Part shown: positions 15,718 to 22,201 of the stretch, in pieces
Numbering within the stretch: position 1 is the first letter of the stretch
Layout of the letters: every line of letters starts with the position of its first letter
IMG/VR virus record: IMGVR_UViG_3300037845_000146
Coordinates: 1 to 24,948 of that record
Reading direction: 5' to 3' (one strand)
Source: a virus
DNA length: 24,948 nucleotides
The notes under the pieces: generated by a model
What the model saw: the letters and a program-made list of their open reading frames with translations, nothing else
Databases searched by the model: none
What the model was told of the DNA's origin: nothing
Program-made: the position numbers and the translations under genes

Positions 15718-15927
15718 TTCCGCGCCGCATTTGCTCCGTTATCCCGCGACTCGTCATGCGCGGGCGTGACCCGCGCATCGATACGGCCTCGCCGCCGCAT
15801 GGATTGCCGGGTCGCGCCCGGCAATGGCGCGCTCACGAGATCAGGCACATGAAACCACCGCTGCCGCGCACCTTGAGCGCCGTGCCGCGATTGCCGCACG
15901 TGCAGCTCGAGATCGTCAAGGCAATCC
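15361..15927 (+). repeat. capsid anchor block, copy 1 (parent)
   Basis: The 567-bp block covers the capsid 3' end, a 131-bp intergenic region and the first 26 codons of the carrier. It recurs at 16991-17558 and 19557-20120. The coding parts align without gaps; the intergenic part differs by 1-2 bases in length. All copies are direct. Homology stops at the same carrier codons each time. Confidence 0.9.
15718..15848. repeat. capsid-carrier intergenic region with two palindromes
   Basis: ATGCGCGGG / CCCGCGCAT and ATTGCCGGG / CCCGGCAAT form two 9-bp hairpins. The region is repeated at 17348-17479 and 19913-20041 with drift that partly destroys the stems. Its retention between capsid and carrier may attenuate transcription into the toxin gene. 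Confidence 0.6.
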
Positions 15928-16469
15928 TTACGCTCGTTGCGCCGTCTGTCGACCAGTCTGGTGGATCCTTAGAGACCACGGCACCAGATGACAATTACGC
16001 GTTGGCAAGAAGAATCTTCCGCACCTCCCTACGGGAGGAATTTTATAAGGCCGGCTTCCGCTCGGACCAGCCGCGCTGGCGTAGGGGCAGCGGACGACGT
16101 AGCGGACGTTGGTCAGGCGGAGCCGGCGGTGTCATTACGGATCAAGCCTATAGGCGGCTCCGGGGCGGTCATCACTACGTACCCAGAGAAATCTTCGATG
16201 ATCTATTTAAGAAAAATCAGCTTAGACCCGAAACTCGAAAGGTTTTCGATGAAGCTGTCACTGGGCCACTCCCGAAAGGCCTTCATAAGAACGACAGACC
16301 ACACAGAGAATATACGAAGGCAGTTTTAGGCCTGTGGCATCAATTCTTGGGAAGACTCGGAATTCGGTCCGAAGACATGACACCCGACCAAGCGCGAAAA
16401 TTCATTCACGAGGTTCTTCACTCAGACGATCCAAGAATAAGCCTTTATAATGGTAGATTTCGGCGTTAA
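15849..16469 (+). CDS. capsid-linked carrier with GHH-type nuclease toxin domain
   Basis: The protein has 206 residues. The start ATG 15849 is fixed by the shared beginning MKPPLPRTLSAVPRL of three carriers. Residues 1-26 are the conserved cap, followed by a short variable stretch, a DQPRWRRGSGRRSGRW hinge (about 73-88) and the toxin domain from GHHYVP (107-112). The domain has PETRKVFDEAVTGPLP, HREYTKAV and MTPDQARKFIHEV, clearly homologous to the portal-borne domains at 5004-7097 and 9704-11116. GHH plus H..Y..AV resembles GHH/AHH-type HNH-EndoVII toxins, which cut DNA. The shared domain on two unrelated carriers shows that toxin modules move between anchors. The frame is intact, so this is the active-position cassette behind the capsid gene. 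Confidence 0.75.
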   Translation: MKPPLPRTLSAVPRLPHVQLEIVKAILTLVAPSVDQSGGSLETTAPDDNYALARRIFRTSLREEFYKAGFRSDQPRWRRGSGRRSGRWSGGAGGVITDQAYRRLRGGHHYVPREIFDDLFKKNQLRPETRKVFDEAVTGPLPKGLHKNDRPHREYTKAVLGLWHQFLGRLGIRSEDMTPDQARKFIHEVLHSDDPRISLYNGRFRR

Positions 16470-16497
16470 AATAGATTCAGAAGGGTTAGGTGCAGTT

Positions 16498-16929
16498 GTG
16501 AGAAAAAAAATACAAAGCAAGGAAGATGAGGATCGTCGCTATGACGAGCAATTCAATACCTTCCTGCTGCTTCGAGACCGAATTGAGAGTCTTTTGGAGC
16601 AATACGGCCGAGCCGACTCTTTGGCGGGGCTGGGCGACTTTTCCGCGCATTATCATTTCGTTCAATCGGATCAAGTAAAGGTATCTGTCGCCAATCTCGA
16701 CCTATTTCAGCCATTTATTGTCTATCAGCTGCAGGATATCGTGAAGGAATTCCCGGGGTGGGAAATCGTATATACCGTAGCCCTCGACGATCACCTCAAG
16801 GATTGGCCCGACATGGGCCTATATATTCGCGGTGATGAAATCATCGACACATTGCAGCGGCAGTATTTTCCCAAAAAATATCAAAGCATAGAATATGCTG
16901 GGAGCAAGCGGGGGACGGAACCAGACTGA
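16498..16929 (+). CDS. immunity protein of the GHH toxin, family member 3
   Basis: 143 residues from GTG 16498, preferred over ATG 16450 because the resulting length matches the 141-residue homologues and AGG lies upstream; the ATG would give 159 residues and overlap the toxin by 20 bases. It shares ESLLEQYGR, PGWEIVYTVA, DWPDMGLYIRGDEIIDTLQRQYFPK and the final YAGSKRG...D with the products at 7099 and 11120. It is the most divergent of the three, as is its toxin. It presumably neutralises the GHHY domain encoded just upstream. Confidence 0.72.
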   Translation: MRKKIQSKEDEDRRYDEQFNTFLLLRDRIESLLEQYGRADSLAGLGDFSAHYHFVQSDQVKVSVANLDLFQPFIVYQLQDIVKEFPGWEIVYTVALDDHLKDWPDMGLYIRGDEIIDTLQRQYFPKKYQSIEYAGSKRGTEPD

Positions 16930-16990
16930 GTGATTTCGCGCGTAGTGACTGGCTTCCCTTTCCGGTGTCGATGATGCGCGGCTGAAACGC

Positions 16991-17347
16991 GCCGGCAACG
17001 CCAATGCGGCGCAGCGCTTTGTGTTCGACGCCGACCAGGGCGCGCTCGGCGGTGGCGTCATGGTGCGCACCTATCTCAACAAGTTCTCCATGGCAGGCCC
17101 GAAAGTGCTGGACATCCGCGTGTATCCCAACATGCCGGCGGGTGCGCTGCTGATGACCTCGCGCACCTTGCCCTATCCGCTGTCGAACGTCGGCAACGTC
17201 ATGCAGGTGCGTACCCGGCAGGACTACTACCAGATCGAATGGCCGCCGCGGGCGCGCCGTTACGAGACCGGTGTCTACGCCGACGAGGTGCTGCAGCACT
17301 ATTTCCCGCCGTCCATGGCGGTGATCGCCAATATCGCGGCGGGGTAA
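16991..17347 (+). pseudogene. capsid 3' fragment, copy 2
   Basis: 119 codons identical or nearly identical to the capsid C-terminus, beginning at GCCGGCAACG with no capsid sequence before it and ending at the native TAA. A GTG (17021) could start a 108-residue peptide, but there is no independent expression signal. It serves as the homology anchor of the next cassette rather than as a gene. Confidence 0.85.
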
Positions 17348-17558
17348 TTCTACGCCGCTGCGATCCATCCGACCGCGCCTCTTTGGTCGTCATGCGCGGG
17401 CTTGACCCGCGCATCCATGCTGCCTCGCAGCCGGATTGCCGCGTCAAGCCCGCAATGACGCGCTCACGAGATCAAGCAAATGAAACCACCGCTGCCGCGC
17501 ACTTTGAGCGCTGTGCCGCGATTGCTGCACGTGCAGCTCGAGATCGCCAAGGCAATCC
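16991..17558 (+). repeat. capsid anchor block, copy 2
   Basis: Direct repeat of 15361-15927, including the palindromic spacer and carrier start. Confidence 0.9.
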
Positions 17559-17941
17559 AGGTGCTCCTTGACCAGCACACACAACCTCTGCCGACCGCAG
17601 AAAAGGCAGTAATCAGCGCTTTGGACGGGGAAGCCGGGCGAGAGCTCCGCGACGCATGTTGCCAGTGGCTATTAGCGCGTTCCCGATCGCGCGGGGCAAG
17701 CCTGAAGGCCACGAAGGCGGCGGTCGATGACCCGATACATCCCGGTTGGCCGGCGCGAACGCCAGACAGCAAAGGAGGACAATTTCGCCCCAAGGATGGT
17801 GAAGCGGCCGTCGCGGCAAATACGCCGGGTATGGGTCACAATCAGGGGCCGCCATTCGATGAGTCGCCGCCGCCAATTCCACCAAAACCCCCGGCGATCG
17901 CGCGAGTGTTCAACAATTTCATCAAGGCCGCTGCATACTAG
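17480..17941 (+). CDS. carrier protein, cut from its toxin by an in-frame TAG
   Basis: The reading frame starts MKPPLPRTLSAVPRLLHVQL. After the cap and an Ala-rich helical region comes the hinge HPGWPARTPDSKGGQFRPK, then GMGHNQGPPFDE and a proline-rich stretch, ending AAAY-TAG (17939-17941). The next gene (HNH domain) continues in exactly the same frame with only CTA GCG between the stop and its GTG. The uninterrupted version would be one carrier-toxin protein, like the third cassette, which has the same GMGHN.GPP segment. The TAG is therefore most likely a nonsense mutation that disarmed the cassette; readthrough or restart at GTG 17948 cannot be excluded. Confidence 0.65.
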   Translation: MKPPLPRTLSAVPRLLHVQLEIAKAIQVLLDQHTQPLPTAEKAVISALDGEAGRELRDACCQWLLARSRSRGASLKATKAAVDDPIHPGWPARTPDSKGGQFRPKDGEAAVAANTPGMGHNQGPPFDESPPPIPPKPPAIARVFNNFIKAAAY

Positions 17942-17947
17942 CTAGCG

Positions 17948-18352
17948 GTGGCAGGAAAAGGGTTGGCGGCACGATATCTCAAAGTCCTGCAGGAAGTTTA
18001 TTGGGTAACGACCCTAGCCCTGCCGTACATACGCGCCTATCTTTCGCCACCGAAGACCCTACAGGAACTGCAGCAGGATGTGCTAAATCCACAAGCTGGA
18101 TACGATATCCATCATATCGTCGAGCAAACTCCCGCCAGGAAGGAGGGATTTTCGGACGAGAAAATCGATGGACCCGATAACTTGGTCCGCATCCCGACGC
18201 TGAAACACTGGCAGATTAATGCCTGGTTCCAGACGAAGAATCCCGACTATGGCGACATCTCACCACGAGATTATCTACGAGGCAAAAGTTGGGAAGAACG
18301 TCGCCGCGTAGGCATCGATGCTCTAACTAGGTTTGGAGTGCTCAAGCTATGA
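17948..18352 (+). CDS. HNH-like nuclease toxin domain (HHIVEQ type)
   Basis: 134 residues from GTG 17948. A hydrophobic helix (YWVTTLALPYIRAYL, about 18-32) precedes the nuclease-like part: YDIHHIVEQTP (52-62), DNLVRIPTLKHWQIN (77-91), then a basic tail ending RFGVLKL. HH..., N and a later H in this order fit an HNH/EndoVII metal-dependent nuclease. The frame is continuous with the carrier upstream except for one TAG. The stop overlaps the start of the DUF2019-like gene (ATGA, 18349-18352), the usual toxin/immunity overlap. The last codons FGVLKL are a useful landmark, because diverged versions of this tail lie in front of three other DUF2019-like genes. Confidence 0.65.
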   Translation: MAGKGLAARYLKVLQEVYWVTTLALPYIRAYLSPPKTLQELQQDVLNPQAGYDIHHIVEQTPARKEGFSDEKIDGPDNLVRIPTLKHWQINAWFQTKNPDYGDISPRDYLRGKSWEERRRVGIDALTRFGVLKL

Positions 18353-18720
18353 AAGGGCTCAACCTCAAGGACGTGACAACAGTCGAACTCGTCGATCGCT
18401 TTGCGTCAATTTGCGTCGAACAGGATCAAGCGCTGTTCGAAAACAGAATTGCTGAATTCAATCGCCTTTACGACCGGATGGCTGAAATCCGAGATGAACT
18501 GAGAGCTCGGCACGGAGACCAAAGGAACGCGCTTCTTGCGCTCTTTGATCATCAGAATCTGCAAGTTCGGCTGCAGGCAGCAAAAGCAACTCTGGCAGTC
18601 GCTCCTGCAGCGGCACGGAGGATGATTGAATTGATTCAAGAATGGGGTCGTCAGCCTTATGCGGGCGACGCCGGCATGTGCCTCGTGAACCTCGACCGCG
18701 GTATTTTCGTCCCTAAATAG
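18349..18720 (+). CDS. DUF2019-like protein, probable immunity to the HNH toxin, copy 1
   Basis: The 123-residue helical protein has the pattern VELVDRFASICVEQDQALFE, FNRLYDRM..IRDELR.R.GDQR.ALL.LFDH.N.QVRL.AAKATLAVAP and GDAGMCL..LDRG.F.P. This matches DUF2019, a small HEAT-like family common in rhizobia. The ATGA overlap with the HNH toxin stop makes it the likely cognate immunity gene. Three more homologues lie downstream. The family's function is not established to my knowledge; the immunity role is inferred from position. Confidence 0.68.
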   Translation: MKGLNLKDVTTVELVDRFASICVEQDQALFENRIAEFNRLYDRMAEIRDELRARHGDQRNALLALFDHQNLQVRLQAAKATLAVAPAAARRMIELIQEWGRQPYAGDAGMCLVNLDRGIFVPK

Positions 18721-18724
18721 TGCG

Positions 18725-18754
18725 GTCATTTTATTCAAGGTTCTCGAACCATGA
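18725..18754 (+). pseudogene. vestige of an HNH-toxin C-terminus
   Basis: Codons read VILFKVLEP-stop, with the TGA overlapping the next ATG exactly as the toxin tail FGVLKL-stop overlaps the ATG of copy 1. It is interpreted as the last codons of a lost toxin. Confidence 0.45.
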
Positions 18755-19122
18755 CAAATCAGAAGCTTAAAGAAATGTCCGTAGGTGAGCTGGTGGAGCG
18801 CTTTGTTGCGATTGCTATCGATCAGGACAAGGCCATATTCGATGATGACAATACTAAGTTTAACAAGCTTTACGATCAAATGCAGTCGGTCAAAGACGAG
18901 CTAAGGGCTCGTCCAGGCGATCAGCGTAACCCGCTTCGCGCGCTTCTTGATCATCCAAATATGCAGGTGCGGCTGAAGGCTGCAATTACTATGCTGGCGC
19001 TGGCGCCCGATATCTCCAAAGAGGTCTTACGCCAAATAGCGGACTCCAATCGTCTGCCCCAAGCTGCCGATGCCGGGCTTATTCTTAATGGTCTCCGCGA
19101 CGGCTCGTTCGTACTGAGCTAG
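18751..19122 (+). CDS. DUF2019-like orphan immunity protein, copy 2
   Basis: 123 residues with the same helical pattern as copy 1 (GELVERFVAIAIDQDKAIFD, DELRARPGDQRNPLRALLDHPNMQVRL). The end is changed (AADAGLILNGLRDGSFVLS) where the other copies keep GDAGMCL..LDRG. No toxin precedes it, only the tail vestige at 18725-18754, so it is an orphan. It could protect against toxins of neighbouring strains or be drifting. The start ATG 18751 is supported by equal length with copies 1 and 3. Confidence 0.65.
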   Translation: MTNQKLKEMSVGELVERFVAIAIDQDKAIFDDDNTKFNKLYDQMQSVKDELRARPGDQRNPLRALLDHPNMQVRLKAAITMLALAPDISKEVLRQIADSNRLPQAADAGLILNGLRDGSFVLS

Positions 19123-19123
19123 A

Positions 19124-19180
19124 TGCGGAGCGCTGAAGCATTTGGCTGCAAATCCCAAGTACGGAGTGCTCAAGCCGTGA
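19124..19180 (+). pseudogene. vestige of a second HNH-toxin C-terminus
   Basis: The frame ends ANPKYGVLKP-stop, with the TGA (19178-19180) overlapping the GTG of the next gene. YGVLKP matches the toxin tail FGVLKL, and the nucleotides GGAGTGCTCAAGC are identical at both places. Confidence 0.55.
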
Positions 19181-19548
19181 AAAATTCCGATCTTGACAGT
19201 CTCACCACCGCACAATTGGTCGAGCGCTTTGCAGCGCTCGGCATTGAGGAAGATAAGGCGGTCTTCGATGACGACAATGCAAAATATAATCGCCTTTATG
19301 GGCAAATGGACGCAATTAAGGAAGAATTGAAGCGACGACCCGGTGATCAACGGCGAGCGCTGCTGCCTCTTTTTGATCATCCGAATATCTGGGTCCGTTT
19401 GATGGCGGCCAAGGGGACGCTCGCTGTTGCACCAGAAGCTGCTCGAAAGATGCTCCAGGCCATTGAGTCCTGGGGTCGGCAACCTTATGCAGGCGATGCT
19501 GGCATGTGCTTAGTGAATCTAGATCGCGGTATTTTTGTTCCGAAATAG
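19177..19548 (+). CDS. DUF2019-like orphan immunity protein, copy 3
   Basis: 123 residues from GTG 19177, chosen because it gives the same length as copies 1 and 2 and overlaps the vestigial toxin stop (GTGA); the frame is open from ATG 19123, but those extra 18 codons belong to another frame's toxin remnant. Contains QLVERFAALGIEEDKAVFDD and GDQRRALLPLFDHPNIWVRL; the last ~20 residues (GRQPYAGDAGMCLVNLDRG) are identical to copy 1, suggesting recent duplication or gene conversion of the 3' end. It is followed after a few bases by capsid fragment 3. Confidence 0.65.
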   Translation: MKNSDLDSLTTAQLVERFAALGIEEDKAVFDDDNAKYNRLYGQMDAIKEELKRRPGDQRRALLPLFDHPNIWVRLMAAKGTLAVAPEAARKMLQAIESWGRQPYAGDAGMCLVNLDRGIFVPK

Positions 19549-19556
19549 CGTCTAGT

Positions 19557-19912
19557 CCGGCAACGCCAAAGCGGCGCAGCGCTTCGTGTTCGATGCCGAC
19601 CAGGGCGCGCTCGGCGGCGGCGTCATGGTGCGCAGCTATCTCAACAAGTTCTCCATGGCCGGCCCGAAAGTGCTCGACATCCGCGTGCATCCCAACATGC
19701 CCGCGGGCGCGCTGTTGATGACCTCGCGCACCTTGCCGTATCCGCTGTCGAACGTCGGCAACGTCATGCAGGTGCGCACCCGGCAGGACTACTACCAGAT
19801 CGAATGGCCGCCGCGGGCGCGCCGTTACGAGACCGGCGTCTATGCCGACGAGGTGCTGCAGCACTATTTCCCGCCGTCCATGGCGGTGATCGCCAATATC
19901 GCGGCGGGATAA
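19557..19912 (+). pseudogene. capsid 3' fragment, copy 3
   Basis: It begins abruptly at CCGGCAACGCC nine bases after the stop of the previous immunity gene and runs to the native capsid stop. It differs from the parent at only a few positions (for example Thr to Ser in MVRSYLNKF). It acts as the anchor of the third capsid-linked cassette. Confidence 0.85.
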
Positions 19913-20120
19913 TTCGGTGCCAGGTCACTCCGCGACCCTGCGTTCGTCAAGCTCGGGCGTGACCCGCGCAGCCATGTGGCCTCGTTGCCGCATGGGTTGC
20001 CGGGTCGCGGCCAGGAATGGCGCGCCCACGAGATCGAACACATGAAACCACCACTTCCGCGCACGTTGAGCGCTGTGCCGCGACTGCTGCATGTGCAGAT
20101 CGAGATCGCCAAGGCAATCC
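19557..20120 (+). repeat. capsid anchor block, copy 3
   Basis: Direct repeat of 15361-15927. The spacer is 2 bases shorter and its first palindrome is degraded. Confidence 0.9.
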
Positions 20121-20218
20121 GCACGCTCGCCGAGCAGGACGAACAGCGGCGAGCGGAGACTATCGCGTCCATCTTCAAGAAGCGTGTTCCCGATGGCTGC
20201 TGGCGCTTCCGCAATTAA
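20042..20218 (+). pseudogene. carrier N-terminus, frameshifted before its toxin
   Basis: MKPPLPRTLSAVPRLLHVQI starts the usual carrier cap, but this frame ends at TAA 20216-20218 after 58 residues. The expected continuation (ACSRWLLALP, hinge, toxin) is in the next frame, where it matches ACCQWLLARS of the second carrier. A single small indel between about 20150 and 20190 explains this. The intact ancestor would have been a carrier-toxin protein of roughly 280 residues. Confidence 0.65.
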
Positions 20219-20220
20219 AC

Positions 20221-20886
20221 GTGGGCCCTTCGACGGCGGCCAAGGCAGCGGCCGATGATCCAAAACATCCCGGTTGGCCGGCCGGAACGCCCGGCGGCAG
20301 GGGAGGTCGGTTCCGCCCCAAAGACGGCCAGGCCGGTATCGTAGATCAACCCGGTTCCGCCCCCGGTATGGGGCATAACGAGGGTCCACCACTCGAAGAA
20401 CCACCAGTCGAAGAGCCGTCCAAAGCCCCTCGCCCGCAACCGCCGTCGGCGCAGCGAATCTGGTCGCTGGCGAGGCTTGTCGCACGATGGCTCGGCATCG
20501 CTGCCGTTGAAGCCGCGGAGCCGCCGGTCGGTGAGATTCTCTTGGCAGTGCAAGTAGCAACCGCGCTCATCTATTTGCTCCATTCCGCGTTTGGGCGCGC
20601 CGGAATCGGACCAGGGCCGTTCGCAGGTGAGTCCATCCCAGCGCGTGGACCGGGGCGGGACTTCACCACCGACGAACGTGATGAAATCAATGGGATTGGA
20701 GCGGATACGGGATGCCATACTTGTGGAAGCACTGATCCGGGCACACCTTCGGGCAATTTCGTGCTGGATCATCAACCTCCCAGCGCGCTAAATCCCACGG
20801 GACAGGACCAGCGCCTTTACCCGCATTGTATTTGGTGTAGCCGGCTGCAAGGCGGGGTGGTGGGCAATTTGAAAAAGATGAGGTAA
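20221..20886 (+). CDS. hinge plus zinc/HNH-like nuclease toxin domain (CxxC...DHxPP)
   Basis: From GTG 20221, two bases after the carrier stop, the frame encodes 221 residues. It holds the hinge HPGWPAGTPGGRGGRFRPK, GMGHNEGPPLEE, a proline-rich stretch, a hydrophobic segment (EILLAVQVATALIYLLHSAF) and the toxin part: GCHTCG, NFVLDHQPPSAL, LYPHCIWCSRLQGG. Two Cys pairs plus DH suggest a zinc-bound HNH/EndoVII-type nuclease. The homologous frame is open further upstream into the carrier, but the start codon of the carrier is in another frame. Translation would need reinitiation at the GTG, so expression is doubtful. An immunity gene follows 2 bases after the stop. Confidence 0.6.
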   Translation: MGPSTAAKAAADDPKHPGWPAGTPGGRGGRFRPKDGQAGIVDQPGSAPGMGHNEGPPLEEPPVEEPSKAPRPQPPSAQRIWSLARLVARWLGIAAVEAAEPPVGEILLAVQVATALIYLLHSAFGRAGIGPGPFAGESIPARGPGRDFTTDERDEINGIGADTGCHTCGSTDPGTPSGNFVLDHQPPSALNPTGQDQRLYPHCIWCSRLQGGVVGNLKKMR

Positions 20887-20888
20887 CT

Positions 20889-21254
20889 GTGACCAGAACC
20901 GTAAAGGCTGCTCCAGTGAATTCTCTGTTATTCATCTCGGATCCTGACGGAGGAGACCCACCATTTCCGGTTTGGGGGGTAGAAATCCTCGCAACCGATT
21001 CGTGCGTTTCGATAGGGTGCTATCCGTCGATGGATGGGGAGACGGCAGTGACGCTCGGTCCGGCACGAGAGGTTGATCCCGGTGGCGCGCCGGTATTCGA
21101 CGCTATTTTGAAAACGCCGAGCCGTGCCCTCGTCATTTCAACGGTTGATGACGAAACGCTTCTGCGAGAGGAGGTTTCCGGAACGACAACGCGTGTCCGA
21201 GCTTGGACCAACAAGCCATCAATGCCGGATGAAGTGATTATTGGATACGATTAA
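20889..21254 (+). CDS. immunity-like protein, paralogue A
   Basis: 121 residues from GTG 20889, directly behind the CxxC/DHxPP toxin, with GAGGTAACT upstream. It is predicted all-beta and soluble: SLLFISDPDGGDPPFP, SIGCYPSMDGETAVTLGPA, TTRVRAWTNKPSMPDEVIIG. It is homologous along its length to the product at 21355-21723. Position gives the immunity assignment; no Pfam family is recognised. The regular alternation of hydrophobic residues would suit an inhibitor that covers the nuclease surface, which is inference only. Confidence 0.6.
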   Translation: MTRTVKAAPVNSLLFISDPDGGDPPFPVWGVEILATDSCVSIGCYPSMDGETAVTLGPAREVDPGGAPVFDAILKTPSRALVISTVDDETLLREEVSGTTTRVRAWTNKPSMPDEVIIGYD

Positions 21255-21355
21255 ATGCGATTGATCCAAACGGCAAAACGCAAAGATTGTTGCCGAAGTG
21301 CTTGAGTTGCAGTCAGCGGCAGGGTGGGATCTTGCGAAATCAAGGAGGGCAATAA
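21254..21355 (+). pseudogene. 33-codon vestige of a second CxxC/DHxPP toxin
   Basis: Translating from 21254 gives a run containing QRLLPKCLSCSQRQGG and ending at TAA 21353-21355, aligned without gaps to the last residues of the toxin at 20221-20886 (QRLYPHCIWCSRLQGG). By direct count 14 of 33 positions are identical, including both Cys and the QGG. The vestige starts exactly at the stop of paralogue A and ends overlapping the ATG of paralogue B. This is all that remains of a displaced toxin gene. Confidence 0.75.
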
Positions 21356-21723
21356 TGGAATCAAAGTCAGTAACTCTCCCGGTCCCAAACGCTGTGTTCT
21401 TCATTACAGGCTCTAATACGAATGACATACCTGAAATCCACCGCGGCTCCATTATTTGGTCTAAACCTGCTTGCATCGCTGTCGGCTCTACTCCCGACTG
21501 TGACGGCCAGACTCGAATTGTAATCGGGTTATCGCCGCAAGTTGATCTTGGCAACCAACCGGCGTTTGACGGCCGATTGGAGACGCCTGATCGTATCGTG
21601 AGTGTAGATATTGTTCCCGGCACCAAGGTCCTGCAACAAAAGGTACCAGGCGCCGATACGCGCGTCAGAATCTGGGTGAATCATCCAACACAGCCGGAAG
21701 ACGTAACGATCGCGCTCGGATAG
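21355..21723 (+). CDS. immunity-like protein, paralogue B (orphan)
   Basis: 122 residues from ATG 21355, preferred over the upstream in-frame 21298 start because AAGGAGGG lies 5-6 bases before it and the length matches paralogue A (121). Shared positions with A include AVFFITG/SLLFISD, CIAVGSTPDCDGQTRIVIG / CVSIGCYPSMDGETAVTLG and TRVRIWVNHPTQPEDVTIA / TRVRAWTNKPSMPDEVIIG. Its own toxin is reduced to the vestige at 21254-21355, so it is an orphan immunity gene with an intact frame and a strong ribosome binding site. Confidence 0.62.
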   Translation: MESKSVTLPVPNAVFFITGSNTNDIPEIHRGSIIWSKPACIAVGSTPDCDGQTRIVIGLSPQVDLGNQPAFDGRLETPDRIVSVDIVPGTKVLQQKVPGADTRVRIWVNHPTQPEDVTIALG

Positions 21724-21725
21724 CA

Positions 21726-21797
21726 AGTTTAGATTTGGCGGAGCGTTACCGTTTAAGCCTTGGTGTCTTGAAAATATTCAACGTGCTGAAGCCATGA
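21726..21797 (+). pseudogene. vestige of a third HNH-toxin C-terminus
   Basis: The frame ends AERYRLSLGVLKIFNVLKP-stop. Against the HNH toxin tail EERRRVGIDALTRFGVLKL, 8 of 19 positions are identical by direct count. The TGA overlaps the ATG at 21794 as in the intact pair. Confidence 0.6.
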
Positions 21798-22168
21798 GGA
21801 AAGTGGATGACTTTAGTACTCTCAACGTGGCCGACCTGGTCGAGCTGTTTGCTGCTCTCGGAGTCCTGAACGACCATGGGTTAATGAGGGGCCATAAAGC
21901 GGACGTCAACCGGGCCTTTTATCGCATGTCTGCAATTGCAGACCAGCTCAAAAGTCGGAAAGGTGACCGGCGCCGTGCGCTTTTGGCGCTCTATGACCAC
22001 CGGAATGCGGCGGTACGACTGGCGGCAGCGAAAGCTACATTGGCCGTTGCGCCGATCGAGGCGCGGTGAATGATCGAGAGCATCGCCGAGGGACGGCATA
22101 TGCATTACTCTGGCGACGCTGGCATGTGCCTTCTGATGCTCGACAGCGGCCGCTCTGTGCCTGAATAG
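21794..22168 (+). pseudogene. DUF2019-like immunity gene with an in-frame TGA, copy 4
   Basis: The frame starts MRKVDDFSTLNVADLVELFA and follows the DUF2019-like pattern to LAVAPIEAR, then meets TGA at 22067-22069. The same frame continues directly with MIESIAEG...SGDAGMCLLMLDSG to TAG 22166-22168. The total length, counting the TGA, equals the 123-124 codons of the other copies. The other copies have an Arg codon at this spot (AGG in copy 1), so a CGA to TGA change is the simplest explanation. The truncated 91-residue product lacks the last helices. Confidence 0.7.
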
Positions 22169-22201
22169 CAGCGGGGGCTTCACGTAGAAACCTGCTGCTG
22201 T

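Noticed and set aside
5557-20120. Diversity-generating retroelement
   Set aside because: Repeated 3' gene ends suggested it, but no reverse transcriptase is present, changes are not adenine-biased, and whole domains are exchanged.
15361-20120. Invertible phase-variation switch
   Set aside because: All repeats are direct and no recombinase gene lies in the window; homologous recombination would delete or swap, not invert.
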